Assembly: GCA_036564195.1 (NCBI GenBank)
Contig: DATCLA010000163.1
Coordinates: 1-40,525, forward strand
Source: DATCLA01 sp036564195
Lineage (GTDB): Bacteria > Bacillota > UBA4882 > UBA8346
Direction of reading: 5' to 3'
Length of the DNA stretch: 40,525 nt
Of this stretch, positions 23,093 to 31,538 are shown piece after piece. Under the pieces are notes generated by a model that was not told the DNA's origin, did not search any database, and worked only from the letters and a program-made list of their open reading frames with translations. Each line of letters begins with the position of its first letter. The first letter of the stretch is position 1. Both the position numbers and the translations under genes were made by a program.

Positions 23093-25021
23093 TCAGGATT
23101 CCGCTGCTCGGGTGGTGACTTCCTGTTGGATTTGGGCCGTAATTGCCTGAAGAGTGAAAGTACCCAGATCACCGGCTTTACGGGAACGCACGGCAACTGT
23201 CCGGTTTTGGGCTTCCCTCTCCCCGATAACCAACATATAAGGAATCTTTTGCAACTGTGCTTCCCGGATCAGGTAACCGATTTTCTCATTACGCAGGTCG
23301 ACTTCAACGCGGATTCCCTGCTCCTCTAAATAATGTTGCACCTCCAGGGCATAAGAATAATGCTTTTCACCAATGGGTAACACTTTTACCTGTACCGGCG
23401 CCAGCCAAGTGGGAAAGGCGCCGCCGAAATGTTCGGTTAAAATGGCAATAAACCGTTCAATACTACCGAAGACTACCCGATGGATCATTACCGGACGGTG
23501 TTTAGCGCCGTCGGCTCCGATATAGGTCAGTTCAAAACGTTCCGGCATCTGAAAGTCCAGCTGAATCGTACCGCATTGCCAGGTACGCCCGAGCGAGTCC
23601 TCAAGATGAAAATCAATCTTCGGACCGTAGAAAGCGCCGTCGCCTTCATTAATCAAATACGGCATTCCTTTAGCATCAAGTGCCTCTTTTAAAGCGTTGG
23701 TGGCATTTTCCCACTCTGCATCGGAACCCATGGAGTTCTCAGGTCGGGTTGAGAGCTCAACATGGTATTTAAAACCGAATACCCGATAAAAACTGTCGAT
23801 TAGGTCGATTACCCCGAGCACCTCTCCTTTAATCTGATCGGGAGTCATAAAGAGATGCGCGTCATCTTGGGTAAAACACCTGACCCGCATCAGGCCGTGC
23901 AGAGTGCCTGATAACTCATGGCGATGTACTAGCCCCAGTTCTGCTAGGCGTTGCGGTAGATCCTTATAAGAATACATCCGACGCTTGTAAACCAGAATAC
24001 TACCCGGGCAATTCATCGGTTTTATCGCATAGTTACTCTCATCAATGGTAGTAAAATAAATATTGTCCTTGTAATGGTCCCAATGCCCCGAGCGGTGCCA
24101 TAACTCTTCATTTAGAATAATCGGAGTTTTAATCTCCTGGTAACCCCGCTTTTTATGTTCCTGGCGCCAAAAGTCTTCGAGAATATTTCTGAGCACCATC
24201 CCTTTAGGCATAAAAAACGGGAAGCCCGGGCCTTCATCCATAATATCAAAGAGGTCAAGTTCTTTACCTAATTTTCGATGATCCCGCTTTTTAGCCTCTT
24301 CCAATTTGAAAAGATACTCATCCAAAGATTTTTTATCGGCAAAGGCTGTACCATAAATCCGTTGCAACATTTCCCGGGAGGCATCGCCCCGCCAATAGGC
24401 TCCGGCGATTGACATTAATTTGTAAGCCTTAATCCTGCCGGTGCTTGGCAGATGCGGGCCCCGGCAGAGGTCGGTAAAATCACCCTGGCGATAAAAGGAG
24501 ATGTTCCCGTCCTCTAAGCCCTCAATCAATTCCACCTTAAAACGGTCACCTTTTTGTTTAAAAAACTCCAGTGCCTCTCCTTTACTCACCTCCAACCGTT
24601 CGAAGGGCAGATCGGCACCGATGATCTTAGCCATCTCCTGCTCAATCCGGACTAAATCCTCCGGTTTCAACGGTTCCGGCAGCTCAAAATCATAATAGAA
24701 GCCGTTCTCAATTGCCGGGCCAATGGCCAGTTTGGCCTCAGGAAATAACCTGCGGACCGCTTGCGCCATCACATGGGAAGTGGAGTGGCGTAATACTTCC
24801 AACCCCTCCGGCTCATCCTGCTTAACCAGTCGTAAGTTAACCTCACCGGTCAACGAAGTATTGAGATCTACTAATTTTCCGTTTACCTCAGCCGCCACTA
24901 CTGCTTTAGCCAACCGACTGCCCAGTGACTCCGCCACTTGCAACGGTGTGGTCCCCTCCGGATACTCCCTGCTACTTTTATCTGGAAATATTATCCTTAC
25001 TGTTTTTTCCGTTCGATCCAT
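23093..25021 (-). CDS. thrS: Threonyl-tRNA synthetase
   Basis: 642 aa from the ATG at 25021 (MDRTEKTVRIIFPDKSSREY), the usual length. It has a TGS domain (about 5-65), then the editing domain with HSTSHVMAQAV and the CRGPHLPSTG Cys. The class II catalytic core has KPMNCPGS, RHELSGTLHGLMRVRCFTQD and the LDFQMPERF region, followed by the C-terminal anticodon-binding domain (VKVLPIGEKHYSYA). An upstream frame extension to 25069 runs into the terminator stem of the T-box and is not translated sequence. GAAGGGGGATT precedes the start. Expression is set by the T-box leader. Confidence 0.98.
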   Translation of the reverse strand: MDRTEKTVRIIFPDKSSREYPEGTTPLQVAESLGSRLAKAVVAAEVNGKLVDLNTSLTGEVNLRLVKQDEPEGLEVLRHSTSHVMAQAVRRLFPEAKLAIGPAIENGFYYDFELPEPLKPEDLVRIEQEMAKIIGADLPFERLEVSKGEALEFFKQKGDRFKVELIEGLEDGNISFYRQGDFTDLCRGPHLPSTGRIKAYKLMSIAGAYWRGDASREMLQRIYGTAFADKKSLDEYLFKLEEAKKRDHRKLGKELDLFDIMDEGPGFPFFMPKGMVLRNILEDFWRQEHKKRGYQEIKTPIILNEELWHRSGHWDHYKDNIYFTTIDESNYAIKPMNCPGSILVYKRRMYSYKDLPQRLAELGLVHRHELSGTLHGLMRVRCFTQDDAHLFMTPDQIKGEVLGVIDLIDSFYRVFGFKYHVELSTRPENSMGSDAEWENATNALKEALDAKGMPYLINEGDGAFYGPKIDFHLEDSLGRTWQCGTIQLDFQMPERFELTYIGADGAKHRPVMIHRVVFGSIERFIAILTEHFGGAFPTWLAPVQVKVLPIGEKHYSYALEVQHYLEEQGIRVEVDLRNEKIGYLIREAQLQKIPYMLVIGEREAQNRTVAVRSRKAGDLGTFTLQAITAQIQQEVTTRAAES

Positions 25022-25040
25022 TTTTCCAAATCCCCCTTCA

Positions 25041-25306
25041 TAAATAAACCCCGCTCCCTTAGTTAACAAGGGACGGGGTTACCGTGGTTCCACCCTAATT
25101 TAGCCGTAAAGGCCCTCATTTGAAATGACTGATATCGCAGTCGGCGCCGGCTTATGCCATCGGCTTTTGCCGGAACGTCCGAGGTGGTATTCCCGTTTCG
25201 TACTGGAGAGTTCGCAGCAACCTCTCCTCTCTGTAAGCCGGCTAACGGTTCATTCCTCTTCATCCGCAACCAAGAAAAGCATCAAATGCTTCAATATGAA
25301 AATATT
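25041..25306 (-). promoter_or_regulatory. T-box leader of thrS (tRNA-Thr sensor)
   Basis: Minus strand. The T-box bulge sequence AGGGTGGAACCACGG is at 25082-25096. The terminator stem AACCCCGTCCCTT / AAGGGAGCGGGGTT (25047-25080) is followed by T-rich sequence. The specifier loop GGGAATACCACC gives an ACC (Thr) codon at about 25186-25188. Uncharged tRNA-Thr should stabilise the antiterminator and switch thrS on. Confidence 0.95.
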
Positions 25307-25312
25307 ATTAAT

Positions 25313-25341
25313 AGTATACCTCTTGAATGATTTGGCGTCAA
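25313..25341 (-). promoter_or_regulatory. Promoter of thrS
   Basis: Minus strand: -35 TTGACG (25336-25341), 17-bp spacer, -10 TATACT (25313-25318), a near-consensus vegetative promoter. It starts transcription at the 5' end of the T-box leader. Confidence 0.85.
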
Positions 25342-25386
25342 TCTTTTTATAGCCCGAATTCAACCTGTGTATTACTGTCCCCGTAC

Positions 25387-25546
25387 TTTTCCACAAAATT
25401 CACAAATTATCCACAATTACAGTACCGCAACAGTTCAACTTTTCAAAAGTTTTGCACAAAATTCACAAGTTATCCACAGACAAACTTGTCTATAACTCGG
25501 TTTTTAAAAAGCGGCTATCCCCAAATTATCCCCCTGATTATCCACA
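25387..25546 (+). promoter_or_regulatory. DnaA-box cluster
   Basis: Five 9-mers match the DnaA-box consensus TTWTNCACA, all in the same orientation. They are TTTTCCACA (25387-25395), TTATCCACA (25407-25415), TTTTGCACA (25450-25458), TTATCCACA (25470-25478) and TTATCCACA (25538-25546). The first two and the next two lie in a 29-bp direct repeat with two mismatches, 63 bp apart. ATTATCCCCC-type near matches lie at 25525-25534. dnaA is not in the window. This may be a DnaA-binding regulatory or titration site; an origin is less likely. Confidence 0.7.
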
Positions 25547-25548
25547 AA

Positions 25549-26556
25549 TCAGAGTCGTAACCCGGGCTGAGCTGTGATTTCAATACTTCCCGGCCCTTCT
25601 GCCCGATAATGGAAGTACCCCGCTGCGGCAATCATCGCCGCATTGTCAGTGCACAAACTATATTCCGGGTAATAAAGACTTATCCCCAACCGCTCCGCTT
25701 CGGCCCGGCAACGTTGGCGTAAATATGAATTAGCTGCCACCCCGCCGGAGAGCAGCACTGCCTTAACCTGATACTCCGCAGCCGCGCGGAACAATTTCTT
25801 CACTAGTTGCTCCACTAAAGCCTGTTGAAAACTGGCAGCAGTCCGGGGCAGATCCGGTTCAAGTCCTTTTTGGCGTTGCTGGTGGACATAGTTGATCACC
25901 GCTGTCTTCAAGCCGCTGAAGGAGAAGTCATAAGACCTGGCTAAGGCCTGCGGCTGAGGAAAATCTATGCTTGCTTCAACCCCTTGAGCAATCCGGTCAA
26001 TGTAAGGCCCGCCGGGATAACCCATTCCCAAAACCCGGGCAATCTTGTCGAAAGCCTCTCCGGCGGCATCATCCAGAGTCCGGCCTAAGATTTGATACCG
26101 GCCCCACTGTGGCAAATATAACAAGTCAGTATGTCCGCCGGAAACAGTCAAACAGATTAACGGCGGTTCAATCTCCGGCCGGTTTAGGACATTGGCGTAG
26201 ATATGACCTTCGATGTGGTTTACGCCTACAAAGGGGATCCGGCTGGCTAAAGCCAGTCCTTTAGCAAAAGAAAGGCCCACTAATAAGCACCCCACAAGAC
26301 CCGGCCCATAGGTTGCCGCGATCAACTGCACCTGCTCCAGTTCAATTTGGGCTTCCTTTAAGGCCATCCGGTAAACAGGTAAAATATTCTCCAGATGACT
26401 GCGGGCCGCAATTTCCGGGACCACGCCGCCGTATAAGGCATGCGTCGCCAACTGGGAAGAGATAATATTGCTCAAAATGTATTTACCATCAGCAATTACT
26501 GCTACTGCAGTATCATCGCAGGATGATTCGATTCCTAAAGTAATAAATTGTGCCAT
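25549..26556 (-). CDS. tsaD: tRNA N6-adenosine threonylcarbamoyltransferase TsaD
   Basis: 335 aa from the ATG at 26556 (MAQFITLGIESSCDDTAVAV); a TTG at 26571 could add five residues. It transfers threonylcarbamoyl to A37 of ANN-decoding tRNAs, with TsaB and TsaE. The metal ligands are in VNHIEGHIYAN. The ASKHA nucleotide motifs are VSGGHTDLLYL, GEAFDKIARVLGMGYPGG, DFSFSGLKTAV and LLSGGVAANSYLR. The stop lies next to the DnaA-box cluster. Confidence 0.97.
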   Translation of the reverse strand: MAQFITLGIESSCDDTAVAVIADGKYILSNIISSQLATHALYGGVVPEIAARSHLENILPVYRMALKEAQIELEQVQLIAATYGPGLVGCLLVGLSFAKGLALASRIPFVGVNHIEGHIYANVLNRPEIEPPLICLTVSGGHTDLLYLPQWGRYQILGRTLDDAAGEAFDKIARVLGMGYPGGPYIDRIAQGVEASIDFPQPQALARSYDFSFSGLKTAVINYVHQQRQKGLEPDLPRTAASFQQALVEQLVKKLFRAAAEYQVKAVLLSGGVAANSYLRQRCRAEAERLGISLYYPEYSLCTDNAAMIAAAGYFHYRAEGPGSIEITAQPGLRL

Positions 26557-26670
26557 CTGCTCCGTTACCAACCTTATATGAAATAATTTCTTAAAACTAT
26601 TTTTAGTATACCACTTTTCCCGGCTGTCAAAGGCTCAATAGATTAGCTCCTCACCGGCCCCCATTTTTAC

Positions 26671-28713
26671 CTAATCTTCTTTATCAGAAAACTGCTTTTT
26701 GTACAAGGCTCGGTACAAACCACCCTTCTTGAGCAGTTCTTCATGGGATCCCATTTCCACGATCCGACCGTTATTCATCACCAAAATCCGGTCGGCATTC
26801 CGGATTGTTGAAAGACGATGGGCAATCACAAAAGTGGTCCGGTTTTTCATTAATCGCTGTAACGCTTCCTGAACTAAAAGCTCTGAAGCGGTATCCAACG
26901 CCGAAGTTGCTTCATCCAAGATTAAAATTTTCGGATCCCGCAAAATTGCCCGGGCAATTGCCAGCCTTTGACGCTGTCCGCCGGAAAGCGTGATCCCACG
27001 TTCTCCGACAACAGTCTGGTAGCCATCAGGCAGTTCCCGGATAAAGTCATCAGCGTTGGCCGCTTTGGCGGCTGCTACAATTTCCTGGAAAGAAGCATCC
27101 ATACGACCGTAGGCAATGTTTTCACGAATCGTACCGGTAAATAAAACTGTCTCCTGAGGTACAATTCCCATCTGACGCCGGTATGATTTTAAGTCGATTT
27201 CCCGTAGGTTAATTCCATCCACCCTGATTTCGCCGTCAACCGGATCATAAAACCGCGGTACCAAATTGACCAAAGTGGACTTCCCGGCGCCGCTGGGACC
27301 GACCAAAGCAATCACCTCACCCGGCTTGACATGGATGTTGATCTCTTTTAAGACCGGTTCCCCCGGGTGGTAAGAAAAGCTTACATTGGAAAAGATGATC
27401 TCTCCGCATAACTGCGGTAGAGTAACCGGGCAAGCCGGTTGCTGAATGTCCGGTTTTTCATCCAATAGGTTAAAAATATTTTCCGCTGCTGCCAAACTGT
27501 GCTGCATCTGGCTACTGATCCGGCTTAATTTCTTGATTGGGTTAGAAATATAGCCAATTACCAAAACAAAAGTCCATAATTGGCCGGGCGTCATCTCCAT
27601 CCGGTAAACCGCCTTACCGCCATACCAAATAAAAATTCCTAAGCCTAATAAAGCCAACAGCTCAACGGCAGGATTTAAGAAGCCCTGTAATCTAACGCCT
27701 TTCATCGAGGCTGAATAGTTCTTTTTAGTTTGAGAACGGAAACGCTCAATCTCATAATCCTCCATGGCAAAAGATTTGACCACCCGAATCGCTGCCAGTG
27801 TTTCCTGTAAGATTGCAGTCATATCGGCTGCATTTTGTTGGATATCCTTACCCACCTTTCGCAGGAGACGGCCGATTTTCCCAACTAAGAGGGCGATTAA
27901 TGGCATGATCAACAAAAAAATCAGCGTTAATTTCCAATTAATCCAAAGGGCCCACCCGATGGCCAGAATAACCATAATCGGCTCGACAATCAGATCAATA
28001 ATGGTACTGGAGAATAAGTTTTGGACCGTTCCCACATCATTTAATACTTTGGACATCAGCTGTCCGGTCTGTTTCTGCTCATAAAAACCGAAAGACAAGT
28101 TTTGAAGATGTTCAAAGATTTCGTTACGCAGCCGCATCACTACTTTTTGCCCGATCGAAGAGGCCAAATAAATCTGACAGTAACTGAACAAACCCCGAAA
28201 CAGCTGGAAAAATACTAATAGGAAAGGAATAATAAAGACCGTTGGAATCTTGGGGAAGAGTACATTTTGTTGTGAAGCCGGTGTTTGCACCACCTGAGCT
28301 ACTTCCGTCCGAAGGCCTTGAGCCGCCAGATTTTGTTTCACACTTTTTAAGACCGTCTCTTCAACAACATCCTTGGGCAGCCGGTACCGGATTTTAGCAT
28401 AGCCGTTACCAAATTCGATCCGGAGTGGTTTGAGCCCCGTAGCAGTTACCGCTGTCTCCAGCGACTGCCGGGAAACAGTTTGCGACTGGGGATCCCAGGT
28501 CAAAATAGCGGCTCCGGTCTGGGACTTAACTGTGGAACCCTTGAAATAGGCGTCGATGGATATCCCGTTGCTCCGGGAAAACAGCGCATCAGTTAAAATT
28601 CCGAGCGTTGCCGGTTCAGCCAAAGTAAACCCGGCCACGAAAACGGCAGCAATTAACAAAGCAACAATCCGCATTGTATAAGGTTTAATATAACCCAGAA
28701 TTCGTTTAAACAT
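26671..28713 (-). CDS. ABC exporter (MsbA/BmrA type) with an external insert
   Basis: A 680-aa half-transporter that should form a homodimer. The first membrane helix (about 13-35) is followed by an unusual soluble insert of about 110 residues (45-155: SNGISIDAYFKGSTVKSQTG, RIEFGNGYAKIRYRLPKDVV, LAAQGLRTEVAQVV) before helix two at about 160. The remaining membrane domain is normal. The ATPase domain has GPSGAGKST, a Q-loop in GIVPQETVLF, signature LSGGQRQRLA, Walker B ILILDEATSALD and H-loop IAHRLST. Usual members are about 580 aa, so the insert explains the extra length. The substrate may be a lipid, peptide or drug. AAGGAGCG precedes the ATG. A hairpin at 28889-28923 lies in its leader. Confidence 0.93.
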   Translation of the reverse strand: MFKRILGYIKPYTMRIVALLIAAVFVAGFTLAEPATLGILTDALFSRSNGISIDAYFKGSTVKSQTGAAILTWDPQSQTVSRQSLETAVTATGLKPLRIEFGNGYAKIRYRLPKDVVEETVLKSVKQNLAAQGLRTEVAQVVQTPASQQNVLFPKIPTVFIIPFLLVFFQLFRGLFSYCQIYLASSIGQKVVMRLRNEIFEHLQNLSFGFYEQKQTGQLMSKVLNDVGTVQNLFSSTIIDLIVEPIMVILAIGWALWINWKLTLIFLLIMPLIALLVGKIGRLLRKVGKDIQQNAADMTAILQETLAAIRVVKSFAMEDYEIERFRSQTKKNYSASMKGVRLQGFLNPAVELLALLGLGIFIWYGGKAVYRMEMTPGQLWTFVLVIGYISNPIKKLSRISSQMQHSLAAAENIFNLLDEKPDIQQPACPVTLPQLCGEIIFSNVSFSYHPGEPVLKEINIHVKPGEVIALVGPSGAGKSTLVNLVPRFYDPVDGEIRVDGINLREIDLKSYRRQMGIVPQETVLFTGTIRENIAYGRMDASFQEIVAAAKAANADDFIRELPDGYQTVVGERGITLSGGQRQRLAIARAILRDPKILILDEATSALDTASELLVQEALQRLMKNRTTFVIAHRLSTIRNADRILVMNNGRIVEMGSHEELLKKGGLYRALYKKQFSDKED

Positions 28714-28888
28714 TAAAATTTTCGCTCCTTAAAAGCCTTTTTAACACCGTTGTTCCTTAATAAATGTTGGCAAACATGATAGGTATTCGATTCGCTTCCG
28801 GTTCATCCTGCTTAATTGCTATCTTTTATAGAACCGAAATCAGCTGCGACAATAGTGTTACGCTACAAAGAATGCTCCTTGAGCTTTA

Positions 28889-28923
28889 ACAAAAAAGACG
28901 TTATCTTTGCATTACAACGTCTT
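28889..28923 (-). terminator. Intrinsic terminator or attenuator upstream of the ABC exporter
   Basis: A perfect 8-bp stem AAGACGTT / AACGTCTT (28895-28923) with a 13-nt loop, followed on the minus strand by TTTTTTG. It follows the decayed sugar permease gene, so it is probably that gene's old terminator. Because it lies 176 nt before the exporter start, it could also act as an attenuator if transcription starts upstream. Confidence 0.65.
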
Positions 28924-29037
28924 AAAACAAACTTTGTTTGAGTCCAGTTTATTCCTGATCACATCTAATTTACAACCGCCAACCCGAAAGATATTCTTTG
29001 TTGTTTGTAACATTGTTTCAAAGAGTTTTTCAGGCTT

Positions 29038-29238
29038 TAAAACGGTGGTAGTGATTCCTTCAACAAAGTATTTCTGTGCACAAAAAGAAGATTAAAATTA
29101 GCGGTGCCATTGTCACTACCGACATTGCCATTACTTTATTCCAACTTATTGTGGTGCTTACAGAACAACAGCAATCCACAAACTCAATGAAAGCTGATAT
29201 TTGGTGACACTTCTAATAAAAATCAACGGATTAAAAAA
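29038..29238 (-). pseudogene. Remnant of a MalG-type sugar ABC permease
   Basis: On the minus strand one frame gives FFNPLIFIRSVTKYQLSLWI..., then WNKVMAMSVVTMAPLILIFF. A one-base shift near 29091 continues as CAQKYFVEGITTTVLKP. This is the typical end of carbohydrate ABC permeases (PLIFL.s...TL..gl ... LPLLI.FF..Q+YFV.Git.GavKG). Nothing recognisable precedes it, so only the last 70 or so codons survive. No binding protein or other permease is nearby. Confidence 0.65.
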
Positions 29239-29320
29239 ATCTGTTGTTATTATCAGTAGAATTTTATTTTATAATTTTGGCAAAATAATGGATAAGAAAT
29301 AATCAATTTGAAAGGTAACT

Positions 29321-29775
29321 ATGCTTCGCGACAAAGTCATCTTCAGTACCCTGTCAGGTGTTTTAGCCAATATAGCCATGGATATTCTCCAGTACCCTCT
29401 ATGGTAATTGAAGTTCATTAACCATCCTCTCTCCCATTATGTGGCCAGCGTATTTATAAATGTTGAAACCTTCCATCATAATTGGTATGGTTTGCTCGCT
29501 GGTTTTCTGGCCGATAATATTTACAGTTCCTTTTAAGGGATTGGATTTGTTTATTTATCTCACCTAACCCAGCCGCGCTACCCAGTTATAAAAGGCTTAA
29601 TGTACGGGCCTTCCTCTGGCTGTTCTCTTTCGGGTGTCTTCGGTCGTTAGCCATCGTCCAACTTCGGGAAGTGTTACCGGAAGATGTTATTTTTATGTTC
29701 TTCCTCCATCTCTTGTTTGGTCTGACTTTAGGGTTATCAGGCAAATGGTTTGACGAAGCCGTTAGGAAAATTTGA
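29321..29775 (+). pseudogene. Decayed small membrane protein gene
   Basis: Starts ATG CTT CGC with the frame LRDKVIFSTLSGVLANIAMDI, then TAA after ...QYPLW. The same frame continues (SHYVASVFINVE, WYGLLAGFLADNIY) to a second stop. After shifts the reading resumes as HLTQPRYPVIKGLMYG and then FLWLFSFGCLRSLAIVQLRE, with an end ...FFLHLLFGLTLGLSGKWFDEAV. Together these outline a four-helix membrane protein of about 145 aa common in Firmicutes, with at least two stops and two frameshifts. The function of the family is unknown. Confidence 0.65.
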
Positions 29776-29939
29776 TTACGGGAAAGATTTAGCCTACGGT
29801 TATAATGGGCTTATCATCTCCTAGGTAAATAAAGCAATCACGCTCAACTTCCATTCTTTCCAGGCCATGCAGGAAAACTTCAGAGAAAGATCGAATTGAT
29901 CCACCAATTTCTGAAGGAACAGAGGTAACCGAAGTAGAG

Positions 29940-30425
29940 ATGTCTAAAGAAAAAATGCCGGTCACACCGGCAATACGTTTATTACGCCAAAAACAGGTCA
30001 ACTATATTCCGCATCTTTATAAGTATGTCGACCGAGGCGGTACCGCAGTCTCCGCCCGGGAATTGGGTGTTGCTGAACACCTGATGATTAAGACTTTAAT
30101 AATGGAAGATGAACATCAAAATCCCTTAATCATTTTAATGCATGGGGATGAGGAGGTTTCAACCAAGGAACTGGCCAGATTTTTGGGGGTTAAATCGATC
30201 ACTCCCTGCACTCCGGATACAGCCCACAAACATACGGGGTATTTAGTAGGGGGCACTTCGCCCTTTGGGACCAGAAAACAACTGCCGGTATATATGGAAG
30301 AAACAATTGCTGACCTAGAAAGGTTATATATCAACGGCGGTAAACGTGGCTTTATAGTTGAAATGAGTCCGGCGGAACTAATCCGGGTGTTACAACCAAC
30401 CTTAGTAAAGGTAGGGATCGGTTGA
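29940..30425 (+). CDS. YbaK/EbsC-family aminoacyl-tRNA deacylase
   Basis: 161 aa. The start (TPAIRLLRQKQVNYIPHLY), ...VAEHLMIKTLIMEDEHQNPLII..., the conserved Lys in GVAEHLMIKTL, VSTKELARFLGVKSI and GYLVGGTSPFGTRKQLPVYM are typical of the YbaK/EbsC group. This group hydrolyses mischarged Cys-tRNA(Pro) or related tRNAs. One of only two intact plus-strand genes in the window. AGAGG lies 13 nt before the ATG. It is followed by a terminator. Confidence 0.93.
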   Translation: MSKEKMPVTPAIRLLRQKQVNYIPHLYKYVDRGGTAVSARELGVAEHLMIKTLIMEDEHQNPLIILMHGDEEVSTKELARFLGVKSITPCTPDTAHKHTGYLVGGTSPFGTRKQLPVYMEETIADLERLYINGGKRGFIVEMSPAELIRVLQPTLVKVGIG

Positions 30426-30426
30426 G

Positions 30427-30480
30427 GTGAAGCGACGGGCGGTACGGTCTTTCAGAACCTCACCGCTTCACTTTCCTTTA
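30427..30480 (+). terminator. Terminator after the deacylase gene
   Basis: A stem GTGAAGCG (30427-30434) / CGCTTCAC (30464-30471) with a long internal part that holds a further AGGT...ACCT pairing, followed by TTTCCTTTATTT. It begins right after the stop codon. Confidence 0.7.
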
Positions 30481-30552
30481 TTTACAAGCAAGTAAAACTC
30501 ATTGGCTGTGGAAATAGATTCGGGTGCTCATAAAAACATCAGAGGATACACC

Positions 30553-31512
30553 ATGGATAAAATCGGAATCATCTTGTGGAGCGGCCTGTTTCTGTTTAGC
30601 TTGACCACAGTAACTTGGGCTCAAAGCGAATTGCCTCCTATTTCTGAAATTAACACCGATCCCCTTTGGGAAGTGTCCTTAGCGGAATGGGACCTGAAGG
30701 GTTGGTTTAATTATCTGCTTTATTATCCTAACCGGACGCAAATGTTATCAAGGGTAAATTTTCCCCAAAACCAGTTAATGCCCATATTAAATTTAAAATA
30801 CACTTTGCCTGGTAACCGTTTCTTTGTAAGGTTGCAATATGGACAAGCGGCTGCAGGCACCAAAGGGAGAGGTTTCGATGGGGATTGGACCATACCGGAT
30901 CGGGAAACCCTGACGTTTTATGGTGACTTTGATGCTTATGGCAGCCAAAGCATAGGAACGTTAGATGTCGGAAGAATCCTTTCCGGGCACGGATTACAAC
31001 GGACCAGTGCCTTCTTAGGATTAATCCGCCAAATCACCACCAATGAACTGAAAAATGGAGTTTATCACCGCTATTTCGGAGTGGCAGTGGACGGCCAACC
31101 CCAAGCGGATCTCGGCAGCACGCTGGATGGAAAGTTTCAGGGAGTCCGATTGGGGATTGAACGGGAGCAGCACTGGTCGCGTTGGCTTTGTACCAGTACA
31201 GTGGGATTAACAGTTTTAGAGACCAAAGCCTATGGACACTGGGCAAATCATGATCCGGCCTGGGATTGGGTGAATTCCGGATATACAGTAGGCGTTACCG
31301 CCGGTTTGAGTCTGCAATATGCTGTAACCCGTAATATAGTCGCCCAACTGGGTTATTATCTTAATTACGCCCAGAATTATTTTCACTTACTGGCTTGTGA
31401 TGAGTTGATTACCGGGGCTGGCTTTAGCCCCGAAGGTGAATTGTACCCGGACCAAGTAATCCTCAATTATAAGCAGCAAGGGATTCGTGGGGGAATAAAG
31501 GTCCTTTTTTAA
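30553..31512 (+). CDS. Predicted outer-membrane beta-barrel protein, omptin-like
   Basis: 319 aa from the ATG at 30553, which follows AGAGGATACACC. A signal peptide (MDKIGIILWSGLFLFSLTTV..WAQS) precedes alternating hydrophobic and polar strands. It ends GGIKVLF, the terminal aromatic expected of barrels inserted by BAM. Several places are reminiscent of the omptin fold: GFDGDWT near the first acidic pair, FQGVRLGIE, the NHDPAWDW stretch near the second acidic/His pair, and the final NYKQQGIRGGIKVLF. I see this likeness but cannot prove it, and the acid/His residues of omptins are not cleanly matched. A barrel implies an outer membrane. A longer open frame to 30502 has no ribosome binding site. 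Confidence 0.65.
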   Translation: MDKIGIILWSGLFLFSLTTVTWAQSELPPISEINTDPLWEVSLAEWDLKGWFNYLLYYPNRTQMLSRVNFPQNQLMPILNLKYTLPGNRFFVRLQYGQAAAGTKGRGFDGDWTIPDRETLTFYGDFDAYGSQSIGTLDVGRILSGHGLQRTSAFLGLIRQITTNELKNGVYHRYFGVAVDGQPQADLGSTLDGKFQGVRLGIEREQHWSRWLCTSTVGLTVLETKAYGHWANHDPAWDWVNSGYTVGVTAGLSLQYAVTRNIVAQLGYYLNYAQNYFHLLACDELITGAGFSPEGELYPDQVILNYKQQGIRGGIKVLF

Positions 31513-31538
31513 GGCAAAAGGGATTTTACATCAAACCC

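Noticed and set aside
25387..25546. Calling the DnaA-box cluster oriC
   Set aside because: dnaA and dnaN are not in the window, no clear AT-rich unwinding element with DnaA-trio is seen, and skew cannot be computed here.
28907..29095. 62-codon plus-strand frame
   Set aside because: Overlaps the terminator stem and the remnant permease on the other strand; no ribosome binding site.
29789..30001. 70-codon minus-strand frame opposite the deacylase start
   Set aside because: Some protein-like sequence (FLHGLERMEVERDCFIYLGD), but it overlaps an intact gene antisense, lacks a ribosome binding site and matches nothing I know.
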